This document shows positions 55,602 through 64,000 of a stretch of 64,000 nt of DNA, piece after piece. The stretch is from Xenorhabdus griffiniae (GTDB taxonomy: Bacteria; Pseudomonadota; Gammaproteobacteria; Enterobacterales; Enterobacteriaceae), in the NCBI RefSeq assembly GCF_001028135.1, contig NZ_LDNM01000016.1, forward strand, positions 62,001 through 126,000, read 5' to 3'. The notes below the pieces were generated by a model, which ran no database searches, had not been told where the DNA came from, and saw only the letters and a list, made by a program, of their open reading frames with translations. The position numbers were made by a program, and so were the translations under genes. Position 1 is the stretch's first letter. Each line of letters opens with the position of its first letter.

Positions 55602-56557
55602 CCATCTTATTGTGGTTTACGGCTTTTATTCTGGACAGGAAATTGGGTGATCCTCCCCATTGGCCGCACCCTGTGCGCTGGATGGGGCAGCTGACCAACC
55701 AAACTGAGCAGCTTATTCGCCGGATTTGCCAAACTGAAACCGATTTGACATGGGGCGGCGTACTGTTATGGCTGGTGGTCGTAGGGAGTGTCTGGCTGGC
55801 GAGCTATTGGGTTTTGCAATTGGTTTATGGCGTGACGTTCTGGCTGGGATGTTTGGTTGAAATTTGGCTGATTTATACCGTGTTGGCAGGACGTGGCTTA
55901 GACGAGGCGGCAAATGCCGTTTATCAGGCATTGCGTCAGGAAGATTTAGCTGCCAGCCGTCAACAGCTTGGCAAAATTGTCGGTCGGGACACCGGCCAAT
56001 TGCACCCTCCCCAAATCAGCCGGGCCACGATTGAAACCGTGGCAGAAAACAGCGTGGATGGCGTGATTGCTCCATTGTTCTTCTTAATGCTCGGCGGTGC
56101 TCCACTTGCTATGGCTTATAAGGCAATCAATACCCTGGATTCCATGGTGGGCTATAAAACGCCTCACTATCGGGCGCTGGGGATGTTTTCGGCACGTATG
56201 GATGATGTGGCGAATTGGCTGCCTGCCCGTTTGGGTTGGCTTCTGCTGGCAATGGCCGCGAAATGGCAGGGTTTGGATTTTCGGCAGGCGTTACACATTG
56301 GCTGGCGTGATCGCTACCAACACAGTAGCCCCAACAGTGGCTGGCCGGAAGCCACTGTAGCAGGGGCATTGGGTATCCGTCTTGGCGGGCCGAATGTCTA
56401 CTTTAATCAACTTGTCGAAAAACCGTGGATGGGTGATGCCTGGCGTGAAGTCACGCCTGATGATATCCCACAGTCTGTTCAGATGATGGTGGTGGCATCC
56501 GTGATAGCGCTGTTGCTGTTTGCGCTGCTGCATAGCCTGGTCAGTGTGATGATATAA
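55598..56557 (+). CDS. cbiB: Adenosylcobinamide-phosphate synthase CbiB
   Basis: Inner-membrane enzyme that attaches (R)-1-amino-2-propanol phosphate (from PduX-CobD) to adenosylcobyric acid. The ATG at 55598 overlaps the cbiA stop; 319 aa, equal to Salmonella CbiB. Hydrophobic spans lie near residues 1-14, 54-95, 155-175, 205-225 and 298-319. Conserved segments are DRKLGDPPHWPHPVRWMG and VAENSVDGVIAPLFFLMLGG. Confidence 0.96.
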   Translation: MTILLWFTAFILDRKLGDPPHWPHPVRWMGQLTNQTEQLIRRICQTETDLTWGGVLLWLVVVGSVWLASYWVLQLVYGVTFWLGCLVEIWLIYTVLAGRGLDEAANAVYQALRQEDLAASRQQLGKIVGRDTGQLHPPQISRATIETVAENSVDGVIAPLFFLMLGGAPLAMAYKAINTLDSMVGYKTPHYRALGMFSARMDDVANWLPARLGWLLLAMAAKWQGLDFRQALHIGWRDRYQHSSPNSGWPEATVAGALGIRLGGPNVYFNQLVEKPWMGDAWREVTPDDIPQSVQMMVVASVIALLLFALLHSLVSVMI

Positions 56558-56569
56558 GGAGGGAACAGC

Positions 56570-57211
56570 ATGAGCGATTACATCCGACAACCCCAACAGA
56601 TCGAAAGAAATAGCTTTGATATTATCAGCCAGCTTATTTTTGAATCGCGGCCTGATTATCGTTTTGTGGACGCGGATCAAGAAGCCGTGATCAAACGGGT
56701 GATCCATACCACCGCTGATTTTGACTGGCTTGATATTCTCTATTTTTCCCCGCATGTTTTGCGCCACATTCGTGACGGTATCTTGCGTGGCTGTACGTTA
56801 TATACCGATACAACAATGGTGCTATCTGGCATCAATAAAACGCGCCTGGCTCAGTATGGCAGCGAGTGCCGTTGTTATGTCAGCGATCCCCGCGCCGTTC
56901 AAATGGCAAAAAACCAGCAAATCACACGTTCAATGGCCGCCGTCGATCTGGCTCTGCAAGAAGCAGGGGAGAAGATTTTTGTCTTTGGCAACGCCCCGAC
57001 TGCGCTGTTTCGGTTGCTGGAACACCCATTTGCACCCATTGCAGTCGTTGGTGTGCCTGTTGGGTTTGTTGGCGCAGAGGAATCAAAAAATGCCCTGATC
57101 AATCGCGGATTAAGCTGCATTGCAGCAAAAGGGCGCAAGGGAGGCAGCAATATTGCCGCCGCCATTATCAACGCCATTCTGTACCGGATGCCGGAGGTCA
57201 GGCATGAATGA
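56570..57211 (+). CDS. cbiC: Cobalt-precorrin-8 methylmutase CbiC
   Basis: Moves the C11 methyl to C12, forming cobyrinate. The protein is 213 aa (Salmonella 210). The catalytic histidine is H46 in [25 protein letters not shown] and the C-terminal [17 protein letters not shown] segment are conserved in the family. It has a GGAGGGA ribosome-binding site and overlaps cbiD by 8 nt. Confidence 0.96.
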   Translation: MSDYIRQPQQIERNSFDIISQLIFESRPDYRFVDADQEAVIKRVIHTTADFDWLDILYFSPHVLRHIRDGILRGCTLYTDTTMVLSGINKTRLAQYGSECRCYVSDPRAVQMAKNQQITRSMAAVDLALQEAGEKIFVFGNAPTALFRLLEHPFAPIAVVGVPVGFVGAEESKNALINRGLSCIAAKGRKGGSNIAAAIINAILYRMPEVRHE

Positions 57212-58367
57212 AATCAGTGATACACAAGCCAATAGCCTCGGAACGGTTTGGCATCGGGGCAAGCAGTATCGCAAGGGCTACACCACGGGGTCTTGTGCCA
57301 CAGCCGCTGCCAGGGTTGCGGCATTGATGATCTTGCGTCAGCAGATTATTCATCAGGTTTCGATTGTCACACCTTCAGGTGTCACCCTGGTCTTGAATGT
57401 TGAACAGCCCTTGATTGAGGGACAGCAGGCGGTTGCCGCTATCCGTAAAGATGGCGGCGATGATGTGGATGCAACCCACGGTATGTTGATTTTTGCCCGT
57501 GTCTGCCTGAATGACAGCGGGGTGATCACACTGGATGGCGATGAAGGCATTGGCAGGGTAACGCGGGTGGGGGTAGGTTTGCCGATTGGCTGGGCAGCCA
57601 TTAATAAAACCCCACGGCATACCATTGAAGAAGCGGTACGGGAGGTCATCGGTCCGCAGCGTGGGGCAGATATCATCCTCTTTGCCCCTGAAGGCGAGGA
57701 ACGGGCGAAGAAAACCTATAACGACAGATTGGGGATTAAGGGAGGTATTTCGGTTATTGGCACGACAGGCATTGTGACGCCGATGTCGGAAGAGAGCTGG
57801 AAACGTTCTCTGGCACTGGAATTAGAAGCCAAACGTGCCGATGGGCTGGATCGCATTATTTTTGTGCCGGGAAATCACGGTGAACGTTTTGTCAGTCAGC
57901 AGTTGGGTATTGATGCGAATTATGTCGTCACAATGAGTAACTTTGTCAGTTATATGTTGCAAGAAGCCGTGCGTCTGGAGTTCCGTCATATCGTTCTGGT
58001 AGGGCATGTCGGCAAGTTGGTGAAAATCGCGGCCGGTATCTTTCATACCCACAGCCATATTGCTGATGGTCGCATGGAAACGCTGATTGCCAATTTGGCC
58101 TTAATAGGGGCACCTTTCGAACTGATTCAGGCCGTGGATCAATGTGATACCACCGAAGCAGCCATTGAGTTGATTGCAGAACAGGGCTGGCAGGCCGTGT
58201 ACCAACAAATTGCCCGGAAAATCTGCGGGCGTATCGACCAAATGCTACGTTTCGCCCGTGGTAAGCCGCAGTGTGATGCCATTCTCTTCTCTTTTGATAA
58301 TCAGGTGTTGGGCTGCAACCGGCCTGTGGACGCGATAGTGAAGGATTTTATGGAGGATTGCCGATGA
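57204..58367 (+). CDS. cbiD: Cobalt-precorrin-5B C1-methyltransferase CbiD
   Basis: SAM-dependent methyltransferase of the anaerobic pathway. The ATG at 57204 behind GGAGG gives 387 aa (Salmonella 379); a longer in-frame extension into cbiC is rejected. The signature [18 protein letters not shown] is near residue 24, and the [20 protein letters not shown] and VPGNHGERF segments follow. ATGA overlap with cbiE. Confidence 0.96.
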   Translation: MNEISDTQANSLGTVWHRGKQYRKGYTTGSCATAAARVAALMILRQQIIHQVSIVTPSGVTLVLNVEQPLIEGQQAVAAIRKDGGDDVDATHGMLIFARVCLNDSGVITLDGDEGIGRVTRVGVGLPIGWAAINKTPRHTIEEAVREVIGPQRGADIILFAPEGEERAKKTYNDRLGIKGGISVIGTTGIVTPMSEESWKRSLALELEAKRADGLDRIIFVPGNHGERFVSQQLGIDANYVVTMSNFVSYMLQEAVRLEFRHIVLVGHVGKLVKIAAGIFHTHSHIADGRMETLIANLALIGAPFELIQAVDQCDTTEAAIELIAEQGWQAVYQQIARKICGRIDQMLRFARGKPQCDAILFSFDNQVLGCNRPVDAIVKDFMEDCR

Positions 58368-58984
58368 TCACTGTTATTGGTATTGGCCCCGGCGCCGCTG
58401 CAAACCAAACATTGGCGGCGTTGGAAGCGATCAGACAGGCGGAAGTGTTGGTCGGCGGAAAGCGCCATCTCGCCGAATTTTCCCATTTCAACGGGGAAAC
58501 CCGCCGTTTGGATGCTGATGTGGATGGATTGATGCAGTGGCTTGAACAGAATCAGCATCGGCAAATTATTGTGCTGGCTTCGGGTGATCCGCTCTTTTAT
58601 GGCATCGGCAAACGAATCATTGAGCATTTTTCTGGACAAAATATCCGCATTATCTCTGGCATCAGTTCAATCCAATATTTATGCGCCCGGATTTTGCTGG
58701 ATATGAACGACATTTATCTCACCAGCAGCCACGGGCGCAAACCGGATTTTGACTGGCTATTGCAACACGAAAAAATCGCCATGGTAACGGATGACGCCAT
58801 TGGCCCTTACCAGATTGCGCAAGAAATTCTGGTGCGCGGGCAGCAACGTCGCATGGTGATCGGCAAAAATTTATCCCATGAACATGAGCAAATAATTTGT
58901 TTGTATGCGGAACAGGTCGTGCAACGCGGCAACATTGATTATGGCCTGAATGTTGTGGTGATTTTAAAGGGTGAACCTGAATGA
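58364..58984 (+). CDS. cbiE: Cobalt-precorrin-7 C5-methyltransferase CbiE
   Basis: Tetrapyrrole methylase fold enzyme methylating C5. The ATG at 58364 overlaps the cbiD stop and gives 206 aa. SAM-binding [12 protein letters not shown] is at the N-terminus, followed by [12 protein letters not shown] and [13 protein letters not shown]. In aerobic organisms it is fused to the CbiT domain as CobL; here the two are separate adjacent genes. Confidence 0.96.
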   Translation: MITVIGIGPGAAANQTLAALEAIRQAEVLVGGKRHLAEFSHFNGETRRLDADVDGLMQWLEQNQHRQIIVLASGDPLFYGIGKRIIEHFSGQNIRIISGISSIQYLCARILLDMNDIYLTSSHGRKPDFDWLLQHEKIAMVTDDAIGPYQIAQEILVRGQQRRMVIGKNLSHEHEQIICLYAEQVVQRGNIDYGLNVVVILKGEPE

Positions 58985-59565
58985 AAGATGAACTGTTTTT
59001 GCGTGGTCATCGCATCCCCATGACCAAAGAAACGGTTAGGGCGCTGGCATTGGAACGACTGGAGCTGGAAAACGCCTGCCGTTTTATCGATGTTGGTGCG
59101 GGTACGGGCAGCGTCAGTATTGAAGCGGCATTGCGCTATCCGGCATTGGATATTCTCGCCATTGAACGCAAGGAAGAGGCCTTGTCACTGCTTGCTGAAA
59201 ATGTTCGGCATTTTGGCTGCCAGAGGGTTCGTATCCAGTCTGGTATGGCCCCTGTGCCATTGGACAGCACCGCAGAAGCTATTTTCATTGGCGGAACGGG
59301 TGGGCATCTGACAGAAATCATTGATTGGGCGTTGCTGCACCTGAACTCAGGTGGGCGTTTAGTCATGACTTTTATCCTGCTGGAAAACTTCACGCAAGCA
59401 TTATCGCACCTGAAATCCTGTCGGGTGACCGCGCTTGATGGGCGTGAAATTCAGGTGGGAGAACTGACGGCACTCGGGCAGGGACATTATTTCAAACCCA
59501 ACAATCCCACTTATTTGTTGTCCTGCCAGAAAAAATCCGGTCAAGAGGAGCGGAATGATGCCTGA
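58981..59565 (+). CDS. cbiT: Cobalt-precorrin-6B C15-methyltransferase (decarboxylating) CbiT
   Basis: Class I Rossmann methyltransferase that methylates C15 and decarboxylates the C12 acetate. The protein is 194 aa. The SAM motif [16 protein letters not shown] is at residues about 38-53, and the acidic [10 protein letters not shown] motif follows. [14 protein letters not shown] is typical of CbiT. ATGA overlap with cbiE. Confidence 0.96.
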   Translation: MKDELFLRGHRIPMTKETVRALALERLELENACRFIDVGAGTGSVSIEAALRYPALDILAIERKEEALSLLAENVRHFGCQRVRIQSGMAPVPLDSTAEAIFIGGTGGHLTEIIDWALLHLNSGGRLVMTFILLENFTQALSHLKSCRVTALDGREIQVGELTALGQGHYFKPNNPTYLLSCQKKSGQEERNDA

Positions 59566-60361
59566 ATCTATTAACGCTGAACAGATAGATAACGTCAGTT
59601 TTGATACTGAAAAAGTCTGGTTTGTGGGGGCGGGACCAGGGGATAAGAGCCTGATTACCCTGAAAGGCTATCAATTATTACGTCAGGCGCACGTGGTGAT
59701 TTATGCCGGTTCGCTGGTTAATCGGGCGTTACTGGATTATTGCCGTACAGATGCCGAATGCCATGACAGTGCGAGATTGACGTTAGCGGAAATCACGGAA
59801 TTGATGGTGAATGGCGTGCAAGCGGGCAAATTGGTGGTTCGCCTGCAAACGGGAGATTTATCGCTGTTTGGCTCCATACGTGAGCAGGCCGAAGAACTGG
59901 CAAATCATACTATTGGTTTTGTTTCTGTGCCCGGGGTGAGTTCGTTTCTTGGGGCGGCTGCGCAGTTGGGCGTGGAGTACACCGTGCCCGAAGTCGCGCA
60001 AAGTTTGATTATCACCCGCATGGAAGGCAGAACGCCGATGCCGCCCCGGGAAACGCTGGAGGCCTTTGCCGCTCACCAAACTTCAATGGCGATCTTCCTT
60101 TCGGTACAGAATATGACAGAGGTTGTCGCTCGGTTGGTTCAGGGCGGTTATGGACAGGCAACCCCTGTTGCGGTGGTTTATAAGGCAACCTGGCCGGATT
60201 GCCAGATAGTGCGGGGGACATTGGCGACGATTGCTGAACAGGTACACAGCGCCGGCATTCGTAAAACGGCCTTGATCCTGGTAGGCGCTTTTCTTGGCGA
60301 AGAGTATCACTACTCGAAACTGTACGATGCGAGGTTCAGCCATGAATACCGTAGCGCCTGA
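59555..60361 (+). CDS. cbiF: Cobalt-precorrin-4 C11-methyltransferase CbiF
   Basis: SAM-dependent C11 methylation in the anaerobic route. The protein is 268 aa with an N-terminal extension of about ten residues over Salmonella CbiF (257). The SAM loop [19 protein letters not shown] and [31 protein letters not shown] are family markers. Two ATGs in tandem (59555, 59558) are possible. It overlaps cbiT by 11 nt and cbiG by 20 nt. Confidence 0.95.
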   Translation: MMPESINAEQIDNVSFDTEKVWFVGAGPGDKSLITLKGYQLLRQAHVVIYAGSLVNRALLDYCRTDAECHDSARLTLAEITELMVNGVQAGKLVVRLQTGDLSLFGSIREQAEELANHTIGFVSVPGVSSFLGAAAQLGVEYTVPEVAQSLIITRMEGRTPMPPRETLEAFAAHQTSMAIFLSVQNMTEVVARLVQGGYGQATPVAVVYKATWPDCQIVRGTLATIAEQVHSAGIRKTALILVGAFLGEEYHYSKLYDARFSHEYRSA

Positions 60362-61442
60362 TTTAATGTCACCTGACAAAGAATATGCCTTGTTTTGCCT
60401 GACAGAAGGGGGGATGGCGTTGGCTCGTCGTTTGCGAACCCATTTAGCAATGGATTGTTTCACTTCCCCGGAATGGGTGACGAGTGAAGTTATGGATGTC
60501 GGCAGCGGGTTCAGGGCATTTGAAGGTGGTTTTGCCAATACGGTACGCAGGGCATTCACCCAATATGGCGCGTTGATCATGATTGGCGCGACGGGGATCG
60601 CCATTCGGGTTATCGCCCCGTTGCTCAAGGACAAAATGACTGATCCGGCGGTCGTCGTACTGGATGAAAAAGGGCAGTTTGCGATCAGTTTATTGTCGGG
60701 GCATATGGGCGGTGCGAATAAGCTGGCACAACAGATCGCAGCTATTCTTGATGGTCAGGCGGTGATCACCACTGCAACCGATGTTAACCAGGTCGCCGCA
60801 TTGGATCTGTTATCGCAAGAAATTGATGGAACAATGGAGAATTTCCGTGCCAATGTCAAAACCGTTAATCAAATGCTGGTCAATGGCAAGCGGGTCGGCA
60901 TTTGGTGGCATCCCGACTTGAGTGATGAAAAAGATCGCTATGACACGCGTGGGTTCATTCCCGTTGAGTCGCTGGAAGATCGGCCTGAGCTGGATGCTCT
61001 GGTATACATCAGCTATGAACGGACACATCTGGCACTGGCAATCCCGACTTTTAAATTAATCCCGCGCCGTATCGTTGCAGGCATCGGTTGTCGGCGGGGA
61101 GTGGAAGCGGAACGGCTCGCAGAATTATTAGATCGCCATCTGGCGGAACATCACCTTGAATCTTTGGCGCTAAAAGCCGTCGGCAGTGTTGAACTGAAAA
61201 AAAACGAACCGGCGTTAATCCAGTTGGCCCAAGAGCGGCAAATTCCCTACCAAATCTTCTCTGTTAATCAGCTTGCCCAGTGTGAACAGACATTTCCGGT
61301 TTCTGAATTTGTGCGAAAAACGGTGGGTATAGGCTGTGTCTCCCAACCTGTGGCCTGGCTAATGAGCCAAGGGCATCTGGTTGGTCATACCCTGCGTGAG
61401 CAGGGCGTCACCATCACATTAGGAGTATTGCATCCATGTTAA
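60342..61442 (+). CDS. cbiG: Cobalt-precorrin-5A hydrolase CbiG
   Basis: Opens the delta-lactone of cobalt-precorrin-5A and expels acetaldehyde during ring contraction. The ATG at 60342 gives 366 aa (Salmonella 351), starting [43 protein letters not shown] and [16 protein letters not shown] are conserved in the N-terminal part. The C-terminal CobE-like part has [13 protein letters not shown] and [13 protein letters not shown]. Confidence 0.95.
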   Translation: MNTVAPDLMSPDKEYALFCLTEGGMALARRLRTHLAMDCFTSPEWVTSEVMDVGSGFRAFEGGFANTVRRAFTQYGALIMIGATGIAIRVIAPLLKDKMTDPAVVVLDEKGQFAISLLSGHMGGANKLAQQIAAILDGQAVITTATDVNQVAALDLLSQEIDGTMENFRANVKTVNQMLVNGKRVGIWWHPDLSDEKDRYDTRGFIPVESLEDRPELDALVYISYERTHLALAIPTFKLIPRRIVAGIGCRRGVEAERLAELLDRHLAEHHLESLALKAVGSVELKKNEPALIQLAQERQIPYQIFSVNQLAQCEQTFPVSEFVRKTVGIGCVSQPVAWLMSQGHLVGHTLREQGVTITLGVLHPC

Positions 61443-62161
61443 CAGTCATTGGAATCGGTCCCGGCAGCGAAGCCATGATGACGCAGGAGGCGATTGCGGC
61501 TTTGAAAGCGGCTGACATCGTGGTGGGTTACAAAACCTACACCCATCTGGTGAAACCACTGGTAGGCGATAAAGAAATTATCAAAACCGGCATGTGCAAA
61601 GAGATTGAACGCTGCCAGACAGCCATTGAGCTGGCCGAACAGGGTAAAAATGTGGCGGTAGTGTGTAGCGGGGATGCGGGTATTTATGGCATGGCTGGCT
61701 TGATTTTGGCGTTGGTCAGCCAGCAAAAGCGCAAGGTAGAAGTCCGGCTGGTAGCGGGCGTGACGGCGAGTACGGCTTGCGCCGCCTTGCTTGGTGCGCC
61801 ATTGATGCATGACTTTTGTCATATCAGCCTAAGCGATCTGCTCACCCCGTGGGAGGTTATTGAAAAGCGGGTTCAGGCTGCGGCAGAAGCCGATTTTGTG
61901 GTCTGCTTCTATAATCCCCGCAGTCGCGGACGGGAAGAGCATCTGGCCCGGGCATTTTCCCTGATGGCGCCGTGGACATCGCCAGAAACGCCCGTTGGCG
62001 TGGTGAAAGCGGCCGGGCGCAAACATGAGGATAAATGGCTGACGACTTTTGGCTCAATGGATTTTTCCCGTGTTGATATGCGCAGTCTGGTGATCGTGGG
62101 CAACCAGTCAACGTATATCCGTGATGGGCTGATGATCACGCCGAGAGGATACAAGCTATGA
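61436..62161 (+). CDS. cbiH: Cobalt-precorrin-3 C17-methyltransferase CbiH
   Basis: Tetrapyrrole methylase that methylates C17 and drives ring contraction. The protein is 241 aa (Salmonella 241). GIGPGSEAMMTQEAIAAL, VVCSGDAGIYGMAGL and VAGVTASTACAALLGAPLMH are diagnostic. The start overlaps the cbiG stop by 7 nt and the end overlaps cbiJ (ATGA). Confidence 0.96.
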   Translation: MLTVIGIGPGSEAMMTQEAIAALKAADIVVGYKTYTHLVKPLVGDKEIIKTGMCKEIERCQTAIELAEQGKNVAVVCSGDAGIYGMAGLILALVSQQKRKVEVRLVAGVTASTACAALLGAPLMHDFCHISLSDLLTPWEVIEKRVQAAAEADFVVCFYNPRSRGREEHLARAFSLMAPWTSPETPVGVVKAAGRKHEDKWLTTFGSMDFSRVDMRSLVIVGNQSTYIRDGLMITPRGYKL

Positions 62162-62943
62162 AACAACCATTGATTCACATTTTTGGCGGTACGAGCGATG
62201 CCCGCCAGATTTGTGTGATGATGGATATTGCCGGCATAAATTATAGCTTGTCAGTGGCGACGCCGGCGGGAGCACAGCAGGCGATGGGGATCCGCGGTGA
62301 AATTGTTACCGGCAGGATGGAGGCCGAAGAGATGGCCGAATATCTGCAAAAGCGAGGGACAAAAAGGGTGATTGATGCATCCCATCCTTATGCTGAACGA
62401 CTGAGTCAAAACATTGTCGGCGCTTGCCAAAAGTTGGCTATCCCTCTCATTCGTTATATCCGTCCCAGCGATATTGATGCGGTTGAACATCCCCTTATCT
62501 ATAAAGTGGCAACCATTAAGCAGGCGTGTGAAATAGCAACCGGTTTGGCAAACCGTATTTTGCTGACCACCGGCAGTAAACAATTGGCCGACTACGTGGC
62601 GCACCTGCCAGGAAAAACAGTGCTGGCCCGTGTATTGCCAACCGCAGACGTTTTGGCGCTGTGTGAATCTTGTGGTTTGTCGGTCGATCAGATCTTTGCC
62701 CTGAAAGGTCCCTTCAGTGCCGATTTCAATCGGGCATTTTACCAATTTTGTCAGGCGGAGGTTGTCATAACCAAAGAGTCTGGTGAGCAAGGCGGGTTCA
62801 GGGAAAAAGTGGAACCCTGCCTTTCTCTCGGGTTGCCCTGCATTGTGCTCTGTCGCCCGGGGCAGCAATTTGCCGGAGAGGGGATCACGCAGGCCAACGG
62901 ATTGGACGAGATGGCACGGTTATTGGCGGATTTTGGCACGTAA
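62158..62943 (+). CDS. cbiJ: Cobalt-precorrin-6A reductase CbiJ
   Basis: NAD(P)H-dependent reduction of the macrocycle of cobalt-precorrin-6A. The protein is 261 aa. The N-terminal HIFGGTSDARQICVMMD, the IDASHPYAERLSQNI motif and the C-terminal VVITKESGEQGGFREKVEPC are family features. Coupled to cbiH; 23 bp before cbiK. Confidence 0.95.
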   Translation: MKQPLIHIFGGTSDARQICVMMDIAGINYSLSVATPAGAQQAMGIRGEIVTGRMEAEEMAEYLQKRGTKRVIDASHPYAERLSQNIVGACQKLAIPLIRYIRPSDIDAVEHPLIYKVATIKQACEIATGLANRILLTTGSKQLADYVAHLPGKTVLARVLPTADVLALCESCGLSVDQIFALKGPFSADFNRAFYQFCQAEVVITKESGEQGGFREKVEPCLSLGLPCIVLCRPGQQFAGEGITQANGLDEMARLLADFGT

Positions 62944-62966
62944 ATAAACCAATAAGGAAAAGCGAA

Positions 62967-63758
62967 ATGAAAAAAGCATTATTGGTGATAAGTTTCGGAA
63001 CCAGTTATCCCGAAACGCTGAAAAACAATATTGAAGCCTGTGAGCAGCAATTAGCCTCGGTGTTTCCAGACCGGAAACTCTTTCGGGCCTTTACCTCCGG
63101 CATGATCATTCGCAAATTGCGTCAGCGCGATGGCATTCACATTGATACTCCCCACGATGCACTGACCAGACTGCATCACGCAGGCTATCACGATGTTGCT
63201 GTTCAATGCCTGCATATCATTAATGGCGATGAATATGAAAAAGTGCGGCGTGAGGTTGAGAAATTTCGTCCTCGTTTTAAGCGGTTGGTGCTGGGTACGC
63301 CCCTGCTTAGCCACTTTGATGACTACCTGCAACTGATGCGGGCACTGCGCCACCAGCTTCCGCGGTTGGCAGAGAATGAATGTGTCGTTTTTATGGGACA
63401 CGGTACAACACACTCTGCTTTTTCTGCCTACGCCTGTCTGGATCACCTGATGAGCCATTCCCATTTTCCGGCACGGGTAGGGGCGGTCGAAAGCTATCCT
63501 GAACTTCCTCTGATCATTAAGGGATTAAAAGAGCAAAAGATCCGCAAGGCTTATCTGATGCCATTGATGCTGGTGGCCGGCGATCATGCCACTAATGATA
63601 TGGCTTCAAATGAAGAAGACTCCTGGAAGTCACAGTTGGAGAATGCGGGGATTGTTGCGATCCCCTGGCTACAGGGATTGGGGGAAAACCCGATGATTCG
63701 GCAGATGTTTGTCGATCACCTTGCTTACGCGCTAAATGAGCAGGAGAAAGCGTTATGA
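62967..63758 (+). CDS. cbiK: Sirohydrochlorin cobaltochelatase CbiK
   Basis: Inserts cobalt into sirohydrochlorin at the start of the anaerobic pathway. The protein is 263 aa (Salmonella 264). The metal and catalytic histidines H145 (FMGHGTTHSA) and H207 (VAGDHATNDM) are at the same positions as in the Salmonella enzyme. The N-terminus MKKALLVISFGTSYPETLKN is characteristic. No signal peptide, so cytoplasmic. ATGA overlap with cbiL. Confidence 0.97.
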   Translation: MKKALLVISFGTSYPETLKNNIEACEQQLASVFPDRKLFRAFTSGMIIRKLRQRDGIHIDTPHDALTRLHHAGYHDVAVQCLHIINGDEYEKVRREVEKFRPRFKRLVLGTPLLSHFDDYLQLMRALRHQLPRLAENECVVFMGHGTTHSAFSAYACLDHLMSHSHFPARVGAVESYPELPLIIKGLKEQKIRKAYLMPLMLVAGDHATNDMASNEEDSWKSQLENAGIVAIPWLQGLGENPMIRQMFVDHLAYALNEQEKAL

Positions 63759-64000
63759 ACGAAACAGCAACAGCAGGAAAACTGTATGTTATGGGCGTTG
63801 GCCCGGGAGCCAGTGACCTGATTACTGTACGGGCTGCGCGTATTCTTTCTGAACTTGATGTGATCTATACCCCGACGGGAAAAAAAGGCGCCAGAAGTCT
63901 CGCTCACGCCATCATTGAAGAATACCTTTCGCCGAACACTCAAGTTTGCACTTATCACTTTTTAATGAAAGCCGACATAGCAGCAAAACAAGCGGTGTGG
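63755..64000 (+). CDS. cbiL: Cobalt-precorrin-2 C20-methyltransferase CbiL, 5' part only
   Basis: The first 82 codons are present; the gene runs off the window. The N-terminus MNETATAGKLYVMGVGPGAS then DLITVRAARILSELDVIY matches CbiL, which makes cobalt-precorrin-3 by C20 methylation. SAM-binding VGPGASDLIT is clear. It starts inside the cbiK stop (ATGA). cbiMNQO transport genes and cobUST would be expected downstream by analogy with Salmonella but cannot be seen. Confidence 0.93.
   Translation, partial: MNETATAGKLYVMGVGPGASDLITVRAARILSELDVIYTPTGKKGARSLAHAIIEEYLSPNTQVCTYHFLMKADIAAKQAVW

Noticed and set aside
62251-62868. 205-codon minus-strand frame inside cbiJ
   Set aside because: Fully inside a confidently assigned gene within a tightly overlapping operon; it is a shadow frame.
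1-64000. CRISPR arrays, tRNA and rRNA genes, prophage
   Set aside because: No regularly spaced direct repeats with unique spacers, no cloverleaf-like conserved tRNA segments and no phage structural genes were seen; the only RNA gene recognised is 6S RNA.

Overview
The window is a chromosomal segment of a gamma-proteobacterium of the order Enterobacterales, most likely Xenorhabdus (close relative: Photorhabdus). Three things point there: housekeeping genes that closely match enterobacterial orthologues in long conserved blocks, moderate-to-low GC with very AT-rich accessory gaps, and a PirA/PirB-type binary insecticidal toxin pair. The genus is an inference from content; no search was run.

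Layout. (1) 1-8.9 kb: the 3' part of the window's first gene, an ABC-F ATPase on the minus strand, then mutT, yacG-zapD-coaE, the type IV pilin-like set hofC-hofB-ppdD, and ampD-ampE. (2) 9.3-19.8 kb: pdhR with a palindromic PdhR-type operator, the pyruvate dehydrogenase genes aceE-aceF-lpd, acnB and yacL. (3) 20-46.2 kb: a second ancestral block: mscS, yggE, argP, rpiA, serA, fau, 6S RNA (ssrS), zapA, ygfB, pepP-ubiH-ubiI, gcvT-gcvH-gcvP, then a truncated IS1-family element, an HD-domain hydrolase, ygfZ, sdhE-cptA, fldB, xerD, dsbC, recJ, prfB (with its programmed +1 frameshift) and lysS. (4) 46.2-50.8 kb: an accessory island divided by copies of a roughly 105-bp palindromic repeat. It holds a DNA-binding PfkB sugar or nucleoside kinase, the pirA-pirB toxin pair and a VOC-family protein. 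(5) 50.8-64 kb: an anaerobic (early cobalt insertion) cobalamin locus. A minus-strand arm cobA-cobD-pduX diverges from a plus-strand operon cbiABCDETFGHJKL that runs off the window end.

How the genes work together. PdhR-AceE-AceF-Lpd converts pyruvate to acetyl-CoA. Lpd is also the E3 subunit of the glycine cleavage system encoded by gcvTHP. serA and gcvTHP link serine, glycine and one-carbon metabolism, with fau (5-formyl-THF) and ygfZ (folate-dependent Fe-S repair) nearby. In the cobalamin locus CobA makes precorrin-2, CbiK inserts cobalt, the Cbi enzymes build the corrin ring, and PduX plus CobD make the aminopropanol phosphate arm. Two perfect FNR-type boxes lie in the 716-bp divergent gap between cobA and cbiA, where I see no B12 riboswitch. 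This fits oxygen-controlled expression.

The most interesting element is the PirAB pair at 48.0-49.9 kb. PirB carries a recognisable Cry-toxin domain-I-like segment. The repeat family partitions this island from the conserved lysS end and from the cobalamin genes.
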